DNA from: Syntrophorhabdales bacterium
Lineage (GTDB): Bacteria; Desulfobacterota; Syntrophorhabdia; Syntrophorhabdales; Syntrophorhabdaceae
DNA: 32,414 nucleotides
Assembly: GCA_018052995.1 (NCBI GenBank)
Contig: JAGPMK010000025.1
Coordinates: forward strand, 1-32,414
Direction of reading: 5' to 3'
Positions 23,688 to 32,403 of this stretch are shown here, one piece after another (position 1 is the first letter of the stretch; each line of letters begins with the position of its first letter). The translations under genes were made by a program, and so were the position numbers. The notes below the pieces were generated by a model. That model did no database searches. It worked only from the letters and a program-made list of their open reading frames with translations, and was not told where the DNA came from.

Positions 23688-24482
23688 ATGTCTAATCTAA
23701 CAATCAAACAACTCCTCGAGGCAGGTGTTCACTTCGGACATCAAACCAAAAGATGGAATCCCAAGATGAAACCTTATATATTCGGGGCAAGAAATGGTAT
23801 CTACATCATCGACCTACAGAAGACCCTCAAGATGTTCAAGGAGGCATACAACTTTGTTAGGGATGTGGCATCCCGCAATGAGCATATACTCTTTGTGGGG
23901 ACAAAAAAGCAGGCGCAGGAGGCTATAAAGGAAGAGGCGATAAGATGCGGCGCATTCTATGTCAACGAGAGGTGGCTCGGAGGGACCATGACAAACTTTC
24001 AGACCATTGAAAAGAGCCTCGAAAGACTGAAAAAATATGAGGAGCTGAAAAAGAGTGATATCTATAAGATGCTTTCAAAAAAGGAGGGGCTAAGCATTGA
24101 CAGACAGATAGAGAAGCTTGAGAGAAATATCGGCGGCATAAAGGGTATTGACCGACTTCCAGGACTACTGTATATTGTGGACCCCAAGAAGGAGTATATA
24201 GCTGTAAAAGAGGCAAAGAAGCTTGGCATCCCAATCGTCGCAATAGTTGATACAAACTGTGACCCCGATGACATAGACTATGTCATCCCCGGTAATGATG
24301 ATGCCATAAGGGCAATAAAGCTCATAACCATGAAGATTGCTGATGCTGTCCTCGAGGGCAGAGAGCTCTACGTAGAGGAATTCCAGGGCAAAGAGGATGA
24401 GGCTACTGCTGAAGAGCCCAAGCCCTTTATCGATGAAAGCATCCTTGAATCAAAATATGAAGAATACTACGACAATGATTAG
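23688..24482 (+). CDS. rpsB: 30S ribosomal protein S2
   Basis: S2 joins the 30S subunit late and is needed for S1 binding. The 264-residue protein starts with the family signature [21 protein letters not shown] and contains [40 protein letters not shown] and [24 protein letters not shown], all typical of bacterial S2. An acidic tail ([13 protein letters not shown] onward) extends beyond the core. A strong AGGAGG lies 4 nt before the ATG. tsf follows after 15 nt. It is the first gene of a nine-gene plus-strand run and has a highly folded leader. Confidence 0.97.
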   Translation: MSNLTIKQLLEAGVHFGHQTKRWNPKMKPYIFGARNGIYIIDLQKTLKMFKEAYNFVRDVASRNEHILFVGTKKQAQEAIKEEAIRCGAFYVNERWLGGTMTNFQTIEKSLERLKKYEELKKSDIYKMLSKKEGLSIDRQIEKLERNIGGIKGIDRLPGLLYIVDPKKEYIAVKEAKKLGIPIVAIVDTNCDPDDIDYVIPGNDDAIRAIKLITMKIADAVLEGRELYVEEFQGKEDEATAEEPKPFIDESILESKYEEYYDND

Positions 24483-24497
24483 TGGAGGATAAATATT

Positions 24498-25103
24498 ATG
24501 GAGATAAATGCAGAGCTTGTTAAAAAACTAAGAGAAAAGACAGGCGTTGGATTAATGGACTGCAAAGAGGCATTAAAGCAGTCAAATGGCGATATGGAGA
24601 AGGCGATAGAATATTTAAGAGAAAAGGGGCTTGCAAAACTTCAGAAGAGAACCGGAAGGTCTGCCTCTGAAGGTGTTATAGCATCCTACATACATACAGG
24701 CGGAAAGATAGGTGTCCTTGTAGAGGTTAACTGCGAGACTGATTTTGCAGCCAATTCAAAGGATTTTCAGGATTTTGCAAAGGATATAGCCATGCAGATC
24801 ACCGCTGCAAATCCTTTTTATGTTAAAAGAGAGGATGTGCCGGAGGATGTAAAGGAAAAGGAAAAGAATATCTACAAGCGGCAGGCAATAGATTCGGGCA
24901 AACCCGAAAAGATTGTTGACAGAATAGCAGAGGGGAAGATGGAGAAATTCTATCAGGAGGTATGCCTGATGGAGCAGTCATTTATAAAAAATCCCGATAT
25001 AACTATAAAGCAACTATTAGAGGAACTTGTGGTAAAGATCGGGGAGAATATTATTATAAAGAGATTTGTAAGGTTCCAGCTAGGGGAGACATCAGAGGGA
25101 TAA
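24498..25103 (+). CDS. tsf: Elongation factor Ts, short form
   Basis: EF-Ts exchanges GDP for GTP on EF-Tu. The 201-residue protein has the N-terminal UBA-like domain (5-44, VKKLREKTGVGLMDCKEALKQ), and the core with the nucleotide-releasing TDFAANSKDF (81-90). It is about 80 residues shorter than E. coli EF-Ts (283) and close to the Thermus type (196), having only one core subdomain and no coiled-coil insertion. All functional parts are therefore present and this is not a truncation. GGAGG lies about 9 nt before the ATG. pyrH begins 7 nt after the stop. Confidence 0.96.
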   Translation: MEINAELVKKLREKTGVGLMDCKEALKQSNGDMEKAIEYLREKGLAKLQKRTGRSASEGVIASYIHTGGKIGVLVEVNCETDFAANSKDFQDFAKDIAMQITAANPFYVKREDVPEDVKEKEKNIYKRQAIDSGKPEKIVDRIAEGKMEKFYQEVCLMEQSFIKNPDITIKQLLEELVVKIGENIIIKRFVRFQLGETSEG

Positions 25104-25110
25104 TAAAACC

Positions 25111-25824
25111 ATGTTGTTTAATCGTATACTCTTAAAATTGAGCGGCGAGGCCCTGATGGGCAGACAGGATTTTGGCATAGACCCTGAGACAGTGAAAAAT
25201 ATATGCACCCAGATCAAAGAGGTCAAAGAGCTTGGGGTAGAGATGGGTATTGTGATCGGTGGGGGGAATATCTACAGGGGCTTAAGGGCAGAAAAACAGG
25301 GGATTAAAAGGATCACGGGCGATTATATGGGTATGATTGCAACAATATTTAACTCCCTTGCCCTTCAGAATATCCTCGAGGCAAATGATATAGCAGCCCG
25401 TGTTCAGTCAGCCCTGCACCTGGAAAAGGTTACCGAGCCCTATGTCAACAAAAGGGCAATAAAACACCTTGAAAAGGGAAGGGTGGTTATCTTTGCCGCA
25501 GGGACAGGGAATCCCTACTTTACAACAGATACAGCTGCTGCATTGAGGGCAATAGAGACATCATCGAATGTCTTACTAAAGGCAACAAGGGTTGAGGGTG
25601 TATATGATAAAGACCCTGAAAAACATAGCGATGTCAGGTTTTACAGTGCGATCTCATACCAGGAGTTTCTTGAGAAAAATCTTAGGGTAATGGATGCCAC
25701 TGCAATAACGCTATGCAGAGAGAATAATCTGCCCGTTATTGTTTTTAATATAAATAAAAAAGACAATCTTAAGAAGATAGTCCTTGGTGAGGCTATAGGG
25801 ACAATAATAAGGGAGGTTATATGA
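25111..25824 (+). CDS. pyrH: Uridylate kinase
   Basis: PyrH phosphorylates UMP to UDP with ATP, feeding pyrimidine and UDP-sugar pools. It is a cytosolic homohexamer of the amino-acid-kinase fold, unrelated to eukaryotic UMP kinases. The 237-residue protein has LLKLSGEALMG (8-18), VIGGGNIYRG (47-56), GDYMGMIATIFNS (70-82), AAGTGNPYFTTDTAAALRA and KATRVEGVYDKDP, all diagnostic of the bacterial family. It overlaps frr by ATGA (4 nt) and follows tsf by 7 nt. The usual bacterial order rpsB-tsf-pyrH-frr is fully kept. Confidence 0.97.
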   Translation: MLFNRILLKLSGEALMGRQDFGIDPETVKNICTQIKEVKELGVEMGIVIGGGNIYRGLRAEKQGIKRITGDYMGMIATIFNSLALQNILEANDIAARVQSALHLEKVTEPYVNKRAIKHLEKGRVVIFAAGTGNPYFTTDTAAALRAIETSSNVLLKATRVEGVYDKDPEKHSDVRFYSAISYQEFLEKNLRVMDATAITLCRENNLPVIVFNINKKDNLKKIVLGEAIGTIIREVI

Positions 25825-26378
25825 ATAACGAGATAAATGCAGAGCTTGAAGATAAACTTAAGAAGACTCTCTCAAATCTTAAAAAAGACCTATCGAGATT
25901 GAGAACAGGCGTTGCCTCTATCTCTCTTCTCGACGAGATAAAGATTAATTATTATAATCAGCCTACACCCTTAAACCAGGTCGCCACGATAGGGGTTCCT
26001 GACAGCCGGACAATAACAATCCAGCCATGGGATAATACAATAATTGGAGATATAGAAAAGGCGATACAGAAATCTGATCTTGGCGTTAACCCCATGTCTG
26101 ATGGCAAAACAATAAGGCTTGTATTCCCTAAACTCACCGAGGAGAGAAGAAGGGAGTTGGCAAAACTCGGTAGTAAGATGCTCGAAAACACCAGGGTTGC
26201 CATGAGAAATATAAGAAGGGATATAAATGAAAAGATAAAAAAGATGGAGAAAGATAAACTCCTCTCAAAGGATGATGCCCATAAGGAGCAGGAGGGTGTT
26301 CAGAAGATAACAGATAGGTATATTGAGATGGCAGAAAAGGTATACGCTGAAAAAGAAAAGGAAATAATGGAGATATGA
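25821..26378 (+). CDS. frr: Ribosome recycling factor
   Basis: RRF splits post-termination ribosomes together with EF-G. The 185-residue protein has the standard length and sequence: LRTGVASISLLDEIKINYYNQPTPLNQVATI covers the hinge to domain II, PWDNTIIGDIEKAIQKSDLG and FPKLTEERRRELAKLGSKM continue, and NTRVAMRNIRRDINEKIKKMEK forms the last long helix. ATG 25821 shares ATGA with the pyrH stop, implying coupled translation. uppS begins 7 nt after the stop. Confidence 0.97.
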   Translation: MNNEINAELEDKLKKTLSNLKKDLSRLRTGVASISLLDEIKINYYNQPTPLNQVATIGVPDSRTITIQPWDNTIIGDIEKAIQKSDLGVNPMSDGKTIRLVFPKLTEERRRELAKLGSKMLENTRVAMRNIRRDINEKIKKMEKDKLLSKDDAHKEQEGVQKITDRYIEMAEKVYAEKEKEIMEI

Positions 26379-26385
26379 TTTTTTA

Positions 26386-27105
26386 ATGTCTGACCTTGAA
26401 GATATCAAGCTTCCCACACATGTTGCAATAATAATGGATGGCAATGGAAGATGGGCAAAACAGAGGGGCCTGCCAAGGATAGAGGGGCATCTTGTAGGCA
26501 TGGAATCAGTAAGGAATATAATTACTGCCACAATAAATCTAAAAATACCTTATCTTACACTGTATGCCTTTTCCAAGGAAAACTGGACAAGACCCAAAGA
26601 GGAGGTGAACGGGCTTCTTGAGATACTCGTTATCTATCTTGAGAAGGAGCTACCTCTTATGATGGAGAAGGACATAAGGTTCAATATCATAGGGGATCTG
26701 TCAGATTTTCCGGATAACATACAGAAAAAAATCAGAGATGTTATGAAGAAGACCTTAAAAAATAATGCCCTATGCCTGAATATTGCCTTAAGTTATAGCG
26801 GCAGGAAAGAGATACTCCATGCCGCCAGGGGGATTGCCGAGGATTATAGGGATGGGAATATAAAAAAGATAGATGAAAGGGTCTTTAAAAGATATCTCTG
26901 GACAAGGGGTATACCTGACCCTGACCTGCTTATAAGGACAAGCGGTGAGATGAGGATAAGCAACTTTCTCCTCTGGCAGATTGCCTATACAGAGATATAT
27001 GTTACAGATACCCTTTGGCCTGATTTTAGACAAGAGGCATATTACGATGCATTGAAAGAATATTCAAGACGTGATAGACGATTTGGAAGAGTAAAGGAAG
27101 CGTGA
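26386..27105 (+). CDS. uppS: Isoprenyl (undecaprenyl) diphosphate synthase
   Basis: This cis-prenyltransferase makes the C55 carrier for peptidoglycan and O-antigen units from farnesyl and isopentenyl diphosphates. The 239-residue protein has HVAIIMDGNGRWAKQRG (12-28, with catalytic Asp18), the FSKENWTRPKEEV segment, ALSYSGRKEI, PDPDLLIRTSGEMRISNF and LLWQIAYTEIYVTDTLWPDFR, in the correct order. It has no Asp-rich DDxxD, which sets it apart from the trans-type synthase at 20382-21350. Its stop directly abuts the GTG start of cdsA. Confidence 0.97.
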   Translation: MSDLEDIKLPTHVAIIMDGNGRWAKQRGLPRIEGHLVGMESVRNIITATINLKIPYLTLYAFSKENWTRPKEEVNGLLEILVIYLEKELPLMMEKDIRFNIIGDLSDFPDNIQKKIRDVMKKTLKNNALCLNIALSYSGRKEILHAARGIAEDYRDGNIKKIDERVFKRYLWTRGIPDPDLLIRTSGEMRISNFLLWQIAYTEIYVTDTLWPDFRQEAYYDALKEYSRRDRRFGRVKEA

Positions 27106-27903
27106 GTGGGGGAGTTAAAAAAGAGGATAATAGCAGGGGTATGCCTTGCACCTTTGATAGTATTGGTATTTTATCTCCTGCCCCCTGCCTTGTTTTTTAT
27201 TTTTCTTGTTGTAATTGCCTTTATAGCAACCCTTGAGGTGTTGAATATGGCAATGGTGAAGGAGCGTGTTCTACTTTCATTCCTTGTTTTGTGCTCTGCC
27301 TTTCCCTTATATATCAGGTCCTATGAGCTCTATATTATGTGGGTTATATTCTCTATCCTTGTTTATTTTGCCACAAGGGTCTTTTTAATCAGATCCCAGA
27401 GCCAGCGGCTATACAGGGATATCATGAGGGCAATGGTGGTATTGATCTTTAGTGAGATTTTTATCATGCTACCCCTTATATATTTTTATTTTCTAAAGGG
27501 CATAAACAGATATCTGCCCTTTATTGCCCTTTTTTCTATATGGGCAAGTGACACAACTGCCTATTTTTTTGGCAGGTTTTTAGGTAGAAGACCCCTTGCG
27601 CCACACATAAGCCCCAAAAAAACAGTTGAGGGTCTTTTAGGGGCTGCGGTAGGGAGCATGATAGTGATTGGTCTATCAGGAAGGATTACAGGTCTTGGTA
27701 TACCAGAGTCGCTTTTGGTTGGTGCCTTAATAGGGGTACTCGGGCAGATAGGCGATATGTTTGAATCCACGGGAAAGAGGTTATGTGAGGTCAAGGATTC
27801 ATCCGGTCTCATACCAGGTCATGGCGGGATCCTTGATAGGATAGATAGTTTTATCTTTACAACACCTTTTTTATACCATTATATCACAGGAATAAGGCTA
27901 TAG
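27106..27903 (+). CDS. cdsA: Phosphatidate cytidylyltransferase
   Basis: CdsA makes CDP-diacylglycerol from phosphatidic acid and CTP in the inner membrane, the branch point of phospholipid synthesis. The 265-residue protein has about seven membrane helices. It carries the family signature near its C-terminus: GKRLCEVKDSSGLIPGHGG, then ILDRIDS. An earlier conserved stretch, WASDTTAYFFGRFLGR with SPKKTVEG, holds the metal and substrate residues. The start is GTG, with no gap after the uppS TGA, so it is almost certainly read by re-initiating ribosomes. dxr follows after 37 nt. Confidence 0.95.
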   Translation: MGELKKRIIAGVCLAPLIVLVFYLLPPALFFIFLVVIAFIATLEVLNMAMVKERVLLSFLVLCSAFPLYIRSYELYIMWVIFSILVYFATRVFLIRSQSQRLYRDIMRAMVVLIFSEIFIMLPLIYFYFLKGINRYLPFIALFSIWASDTTAYFFGRFLGRRPLAPHISPKKTVEGLLGAAVGSMIVIGLSGRITGLGIPESLLVGALIGVLGQIGDMFESTGKRLCEVKDSSGLIPGHGGILDRIDSFIFTTPFLYHYITGIRL

Positions 27904-27940
27904 AATAAGATATACCTTAAACAAAACAGGAGATAAAGTT

Positions 27941-29089
27941 TTGAAGAAAAAGGTTCTTGTATTGGGTTCAACTGGTTCCATAGGCAGGGCAACCCTTGAG
28001 GTTATTGAAAATCAGATAGATGATTTCGAGGTATCAGGGATCGCCTGCAGGGATAATATAAGGCTTTTAAATACCCAGATAGCCAGGTTTAGACCAAGAC
28101 ACGTGTGTATATTCAATAAAAAACAGGAAAAGGATGTCCATTTTGATAAAGAGAGATTGTTCACAGATATGGGGGGTATACTGAGACTTATAAATACTGA
28201 TGCTGATATTGTAGTGAATGCACTCCCTGGAAGCGTAGGTCTTATGCCAACCATTGAGGCGTTGAGGTCAGGTAAAATCCTTGCCCTTGCTAACAAGGAG
28301 AGCCTTGTGATGGCAGGTAGGATTGTATCAAGGCTTGTCCGTGAATCTGGCGGCAGGTTGATACCTATTGACAGTGAGCATTCAGCCCTTTACCAGTTGT
28401 TGAAAAATATAAATCCCGATGACCTAAAATCCATAACAATAACAGCCTCTGGTGGACCATTCAGAAAACACAGGAAAAAAGCCCTCGAGCATGTAAGCCC
28501 TGAAGAGGCCATGAATCATCCCACCTGGAAGATGGGGACCAAGGTTACCCTTGATTCAGCTACCTTGATGAATAAGGGTTTCGAGGTGATAGAGGCAAGA
28601 TGGCTCTTTCATATAGGACATGATAGGATAAAGGTTTTAGTTCATCCTGAAAGCATTATCCACGGGATGGTAGAGTTTATCGATGGCTCTTTTACTGCGT
28701 ATCTTGCGGTCCCTGATATGAAGATTCCTATATCCTATGCCATAAATGAGGGAAAGATAAGGGGATTACCCTTTGAAACCCTGCGACTTCACGAATTGAA
28801 GAGGTTGACCTTCTATGCCCCTGATACAGTTAGGTTTCCCTCTCTAAGGCTTGCCTTTGAGGCACTGGATTCAGGTGATTCTGCCCTTGTGGCGCTCAAT
28901 GCTGCAAGCGAGGTTACCTCACAGGCATTTATTGAGGGCAGGATAAGATTTACTGAAATGCCTGTGTTCATAGAGGAGGTGCTTAACAGGCATCCTTTGA
29001 GACCTATTATTGAAGATATCGAGGGGGTCTGGGAGATCCATGACTGGGCAAAGGGATGTGCAGAAAAAATAATCAAGGATAGAAAATGA
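27941..29089 (+). CDS. dxr: 1-deoxy-D-xylulose 5-phosphate reductoisomerase
   Basis: DXR converts DXP to MEP with NADPH, the first committed step of the non-mevalonate isoprenoid pathway. The 382-residue protein has the NADPH loop LGSTGSIG (8-15), LANKESLVMAG, the metal ligands in PIDSEHSALYQLL (Asp144, Glu146), ITASGGPF and NKGFEVIEARWLF, which carries the third ligand. HPESIIHGMVEF and the C-terminal helical domain complete it. The start is TTG with AGGAG 8 nt upstream; no ATG in frame would keep the NADPH loop. The end shares ATGA with rseP. Products feed the two prenyl synthases in this window. Confidence 0.97.
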   Translation: MKKKVLVLGSTGSIGRATLEVIENQIDDFEVSGIACRDNIRLLNTQIARFRPRHVCIFNKKQEKDVHFDKERLFTDMGGILRLINTDADIVVNALPGSVGLMPTIEALRSGKILALANKESLVMAGRIVSRLVRESGGRLIPIDSEHSALYQLLKNINPDDLKSITITASGGPFRKHRKKALEHVSPEEAMNHPTWKMGTKVTLDSATLMNKGFEVIEARWLFHIGHDRIKVLVHPESIIHGMVEFIDGSFTAYLAVPDMKIPISYAINEGKIRGLPFETLRLHELKRLTFYAPDTVRFPSLRLAFEALDSGDSALVALNAASEVTSQAFIEGRIRFTEMPVFIEEVLNRHPLRPIIEDIEGVWEIHDWAKGCAEKIIKDRK

Positions 29090-30168
29090 TAAATTTAGAT
29101 AATGTCTTAAGCATCATCTATGGGATAATAGCACTGAGCCTTCTCATATTTGTCCATGAGTTAGGTCATTTTATTGTGGCGAGACTCTCAGGCGTTAAGG
29201 TCCTTGCATTCTCTTTAGGATTTGGCAAAAAACTTGTAAGCATTAAAAGGGGTGAGACAGAGTATGCCATATCTGCTGTTCCGCTGGGTGGTTATGTAAA
29301 GCTTCTTGGTGAATCACCGGATGATGAGGTAAAGGAAGAGGAGATGCACAGGGCATACACCAATAAACCGCCCTTTATTAAGATCCTTATTGCCTTTACA
29401 GGTCCTTTTTTTAATATAGTCTTGGCATTTATCCTCTTCTATGTTGTCTTTGTTGGTGGATATAATGTATTGTCCACAAAGGTGGGTAGTGTGGAGAAGG
29501 GTTATCCAGCATATGAGGCAGGGATACAGCAGGGCGATGTAATCATAAAGATAGATGGTGAGGATGTATCAGAGTGGGGTGAGCTTATGGAGGTCATGTC
29601 AAGGACAGACAAGACACCCCTGAGATTTACCATAAAAAGGGATGAAAAGATACTTGACCTTATAATATCCCCCAGGGTCATAGAGGGCAAAAACATATTC
29701 GGTGAAACAATAAAAAGGCGTGTGATAGGTGTTACAGCGTCAAATGAGTTTTTAAAGAAAAAGGAAAGTCCTATAGGTGCCATCCCAAAGGCTGTTCACC
29801 AGACCTATTTTTTATCTAAGGTTACAGTCCTTGGCATCATAAAGCTTATAGAGGGGAGTATATCTCCGAAACAGATAGGGGGCCCCCTCATGATACTGGA
29901 GGTGGCAGGTAAACAGGCAAAGGAGGGCAAAAAGAATCTCATCTACTTTGTGGCGATTATAAGTATTAACCTGGCAATAATAAACCTCCTGCCTATACCC
30001 ATACTTGATGGAGGTCATATACTATTCCATTTGATAGAGCTTGCCACAAGAAGGAGGGTGTCCCAGCGTTTCATAGATATATCCCAGAAGATAGGAATGG
30101 GCATTCTGATTGCTATTATGGCTCTTGCATTCTTCAATGATATAACGAGGATGTTTTTTGGAAGATAG
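29086..30168 (+). CDS. rseP: RseP-type site-2 intramembrane zinc metalloprotease
   Basis: This family cleaves transmembrane anti-sigma factors and remnant signal peptides within the membrane. The 360-residue protein has HELGH (H24, E25, H28) in the first membrane helix, the GYVKLLGE loop, a single PDZ domain (about 125-210, PAYEAGIQQGDVIIKIDG), and the second metal motif NLLPIPILDGGH (Asp near residue 307) in the third helix. E. coli RseP (450) has two PDZ domains; the single-PDZ form is usual outside gammaproteobacteria. It overlaps dxr by 4 nt and tsaB by 11 nt. Confidence 0.95.
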   Translation: MINLDNVLSIIYGIIALSLLIFVHELGHFIVARLSGVKVLAFSLGFGKKLVSIKRGETEYAISAVPLGGYVKLLGESPDDEVKEEEMHRAYTNKPPFIKILIAFTGPFFNIVLAFILFYVVFVGGYNVLSTKVGSVEKGYPAYEAGIQQGDVIIKIDGEDVSEWGELMEVMSRTDKTPLRFTIKRDEKILDLIISPRVIEGKNIFGETIKRRVIGVTASNEFLKKKESPIGAIPKAVHQTYFLSKVTVLGIIKLIEGSISPKQIGGPLMILEVAGKQAKEGKKNLIYFVAIISINLAIINLLPIPILDGGHILFHLIELATRRRVSQRFIDISQKIGMGILIAIMALAFFNDITRMFFGR

Positions 30169-30859
30169 GCTCATCCTTGCCATAGATAACACCATTGAAT
30201 ATCTCTCCATTATCTTATCCATAGAAGACAGGATTATAGATGAAAGATACATAAAAGGCAGCAGTGCCCCTTCAGAGATAATTGCAGTAAGGGTCCTCGA
30301 TGCCCTTGAACAAAACAGATATACTGTGGATGAGTTAGGATTCATCATTGTCACCCTTGGCCCTGGGTCATTTACAGGTATAAGGGTAGGACTTGCCTTT
30401 TGCAAGGGATTGAGCTCAGGTAAGAATATCCCCCTTGTTGGTGTACCGACCCTTGATGCCCTTGCCTCATCATTTGTTTTTATGGATGGTTATTATATCT
30501 TTCCTGTCATTGACGCAAAGAAGGGTGAGGTATTTTCAGCCCTTTATTACATGAAGAATAACAGTATGTATCGCAGGGCAGATTATCTATCAAAAAAGCC
30601 TGGGGATGCGGTAAAAGATATTAGGACACCATGCCTCTGTTTTGGCTCTGGGATTGATATGTGTTTACCTTTTATTGCTGATCTAAACGATATCTTGATA
30701 ATAAGGGATGGTTTTAGAAGGGTCTCAGGTGAGTCTCTAATAAGGGAGGGCTTAAAAAGAGGTCCTTCTATGGGGGGATCAGATGTTAAGCCCATCTATG
30801 GCAGGAGGTCTGAGGCAGAGATAAGATATAATCTTGATGTAGATACCCATGCCAGATAA
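30158..30859 (+). CDS. tsaB: tRNA N6-threonylcarbamoyladenosine synthesis protein TsaB
   Basis: TsaB scaffolds TsaD and TsaE, which place threonylcarbamoyl on A37 of ANN-decoding tRNAs. The 233-residue protein has ILAIDNTIEYLSIIL (6-20), the diagnostic TLGPGSFTGIRVGLAFCKGL (66-85) and GVPTLDALA, followed by VIDAKKGEVFSALY. This is a TsaB pattern; catalytic TsaD has metal-binding histidines that are absent here. The start is TTG 30158, 11 nt inside rseP, with GAGG about 8 nt upstream. It is the last gene of the plus-strand run, and the gap of 79 nt to the convergent EAL-HDOD gene shows no clear terminator. Confidence 0.93.
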   Translation: MEDRLILAIDNTIEYLSIILSIEDRIIDERYIKGSSAPSEIIAVRVLDALEQNRYTVDELGFIIVTLGPGSFTGIRVGLAFCKGLSSGKNIPLVGVPTLDALASSFVFMDGYYIFPVIDAKKGEVFSALYYMKNNSMYRRADYLSKKPGDAVKDIRTPCLCFGSGIDMCLPFIADLNDILIIRDGFRRVSGESLIREGLKRGPSMGGSDVKPIYGRRSEAEIRYNLDVDTHAR

Positions 30860-30938
30860 CCTGCTAAACTTGAGACGTGCCAAGCGTTTTAAAATCTATG
30901 ACACATCCTTGTTGCCTGTTCATTAGGCTATGGGTAAT

Positions 30939-32162
30939 TTATATGTCAGGGGTCTCCATGCTTTCAAAGTTAAGGATTGTCTTTGTCTCAAGCTGGAACA
31001 GCTCTTCAGGCGTGATATTGTATTTTTCTGCTAGCGATATTGCATTGCTGATCTCATTCCTTTCGAGTATCTCGGTGAGGGATAGGAGGTCTCCAAGTAA
31101 TCCCTCTCTCTTTAAAAGGGCATTCCCTATCTCCTCTGAAAGGTTGAGTTTTTCAATTATCTCCTCTATAGACATGTGGAGCATGGCATCGGATATAGAG
31201 ATGATGCCTGTTATAAATGCCGTATCACCTTCGTTTCTGTTTTTGGTAATCCTGTATGCAAGCCCCTCCATCATAAGACCCCTTATGGCTGCCCGCTCTA
31301 AAAGGGGATTTGATTTTATATCCACACCTGTTTTTGCAAAGAGAAGGAGCGATACCCATTTCTGGAGATTTCTGTATCCCAATATTAGTATGGCGTGACG
31401 GATTGAGTTGATCTTCTGCCTTATATAGAATGCTGCCGAGTTTATAAAATTCAGAAGCTTGATGTCCAGTTCAGGGCTCTTCTTGAATAACCTATCGATA
31501 ACATCAATATCCCTTTCTCTTGAGAGTTCATTGAATATCTCAAGAAGAAGTAACTGGGATGGTGATGCTGCAGAGCCCTCTACGATGGATGGTTTTTCAA
31601 AAAAATACCCCTGAAAGAGCTCAAAGCCAAGGTCACGACAGAATTCAAACTCCTCCTTTGTCTCCACCTTCTCAGCCAACAACTGGACAGGATATCTTCT
31701 TAGAGCCTTTACGGTTTCAGTGAGCCCATCCTTTTTACCCAGCATTAGATCTACCTTTACAATGTCAGCAATGCCTATGAGGGGCTCAATGGATTCCCTG
31801 TAGATAAAGTCATCAAGGGCAAAGACAAAACCTTTTGATTTTAATGCCTTGCACATCTCTATTACATTGTTGTTTATCTCTATATCCTCTAAGAGCTCAA
31901 GGACTATATTTTCACGGGGCAGTAATTCAAGATAACCGCTTGACAGGATCTCGGCATTTACATTTATAAAACCCTTTTTTTTACCTATTAAGTTATTGAG
32001 ACCCAGATCATTAAGGGAATGGATAATAACCGTGGCAGTTGCCTTTGTGCCATCAACAACATCTGCTGATGCAGCGTGCCCTTTCCTGAAAAGGAGTTCA
32101 AAACCAAATATACTTCCTTTTTTGTTAAGGATCGGCTGTCTACCTACGAAGATCTTTTCCAT
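30939..32162 (-). CDS. EAL-HDOD signalling protein (YuxH/CdgJ type), probably catalytically inactive EAL
   Basis: A 407-residue protein with an EAL domain (about 1-195) and an HDOD domain (about 200-395, FNELSRERDIDVI, LLNFINSAAFYIRQKINSIRHAILILG). In this family the EAL part usually does not hydrolyse c-di-GMP. Here the motif is ELL (Glu22, FELLFR) and other positions remain (Asn69, Asp117-Asp118, Lys136, Glu164, Gln184). Loop 6, normally DDFGTGYSS, is DDFIYRES, and lost its glycines. No transmembrane or receiver domain is attached. CdgJ-type proteins affect motility or biofilm in other bacteria; its role here is unknown. A perfect 17-bp palindrome lies 44 nt upstream of the start. Confidence 0.9.
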   Translation of the reverse strand: MEKIFVGRQPILNKKGSIFGFELLFRKGHAASADVVDGTKATATVIIHSLNDLGLNNLIGKKKGFINVNAEILSSGYLELLPRENIVLELLEDIEINNNVIEMCKALKSKGFVFALDDFIYRESIEPLIGIADIVKVDLMLGKKDGLTETVKALRRYPVQLLAEKVETKEEFEFCRDLGFELFQGYFFEKPSIVEGSAASPSQLLLLEIFNELSRERDIDVIDRLFKKSPELDIKLLNFINSAAFYIRQKINSIRHAILILGYRNLQKWVSLLLFAKTGVDIKSNPLLERAAIRGLMMEGLAYRITKNRNEGDTAFITGIISISDAMLHMSIEEIIEKLNLSEEIGNALLKREGLLGDLLSLTEILERNEISNAISLAEKYNITPEELFQLETKTILNFESMETPDI

Positions 32163-32205
32163 TTTAGCAGCACCCGATAATTTTTATCTTTTTTTGTGTA
32201 TTAAG

Positions 32206-32222
32206 ATTTTGTTAAACAAAAT
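32206..32222. promoter_or_regulatory. Perfect 17-bp palindrome upstream of the EAL-HDOD gene
   Basis: ATTTTGTT, a central A, AACAAAAT. The centre is about 52 nt before the EAL-HDOD ATG, in the promoter region of that minus-strand gene. It is also some 130 nt before the promoter at 32351 of the rightward gene. A dyad of this size is typical of a dimeric repressor or activator site (inference). The arms share TTGTT/AACAA with the palindrome at 6631-6654, but AT-rich sequence makes this weak evidence. Confidence 0.4.
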
Positions 32223-32255
32223 AACCTATATAAGTAGGAATGTAAATATATTTAA

Positions 32256-32274
32256 GTTGCACATCAGATGCAAC
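32256..32274. repeat. Inverted repeat GTTGCA / TGCAAC
   Basis: GTTGCA (32256-32261), 7-nt spacer, TGCAAC (32269-32274). It lies between the two divergently read genes and may be a second operator or a small RNA hairpin. No T-run follows on either strand. Confidence 0.3.
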
Positions 32275-32350
32275 CTGTTAGCTATAAGACAGACATATAA
32301 ACAGCATTGTTTTTTACCTGATGACGTGGTGATATACATTTAAAAAGGGT

Positions 32351-32379
32351 TTGCAATTTTATCTTAAAACTGTGATAAT
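32351..32379 (+). promoter_or_regulatory. Promoter of the rightward gene at the window edge
   Basis: TTGCAA (32351-32356), exactly 17 bp, then GATAAT (32374-32379) with a TG one base before it (32371-32372). Transcription would begin near 32386, giving a leader of about 18 nt that contains the ribosome site GAGAGGA (32392-32398). Confidence 0.55.
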
Positions 32380-32403
32380 TAGTGGCTAAAAGAGAGGATA
32401 TAG

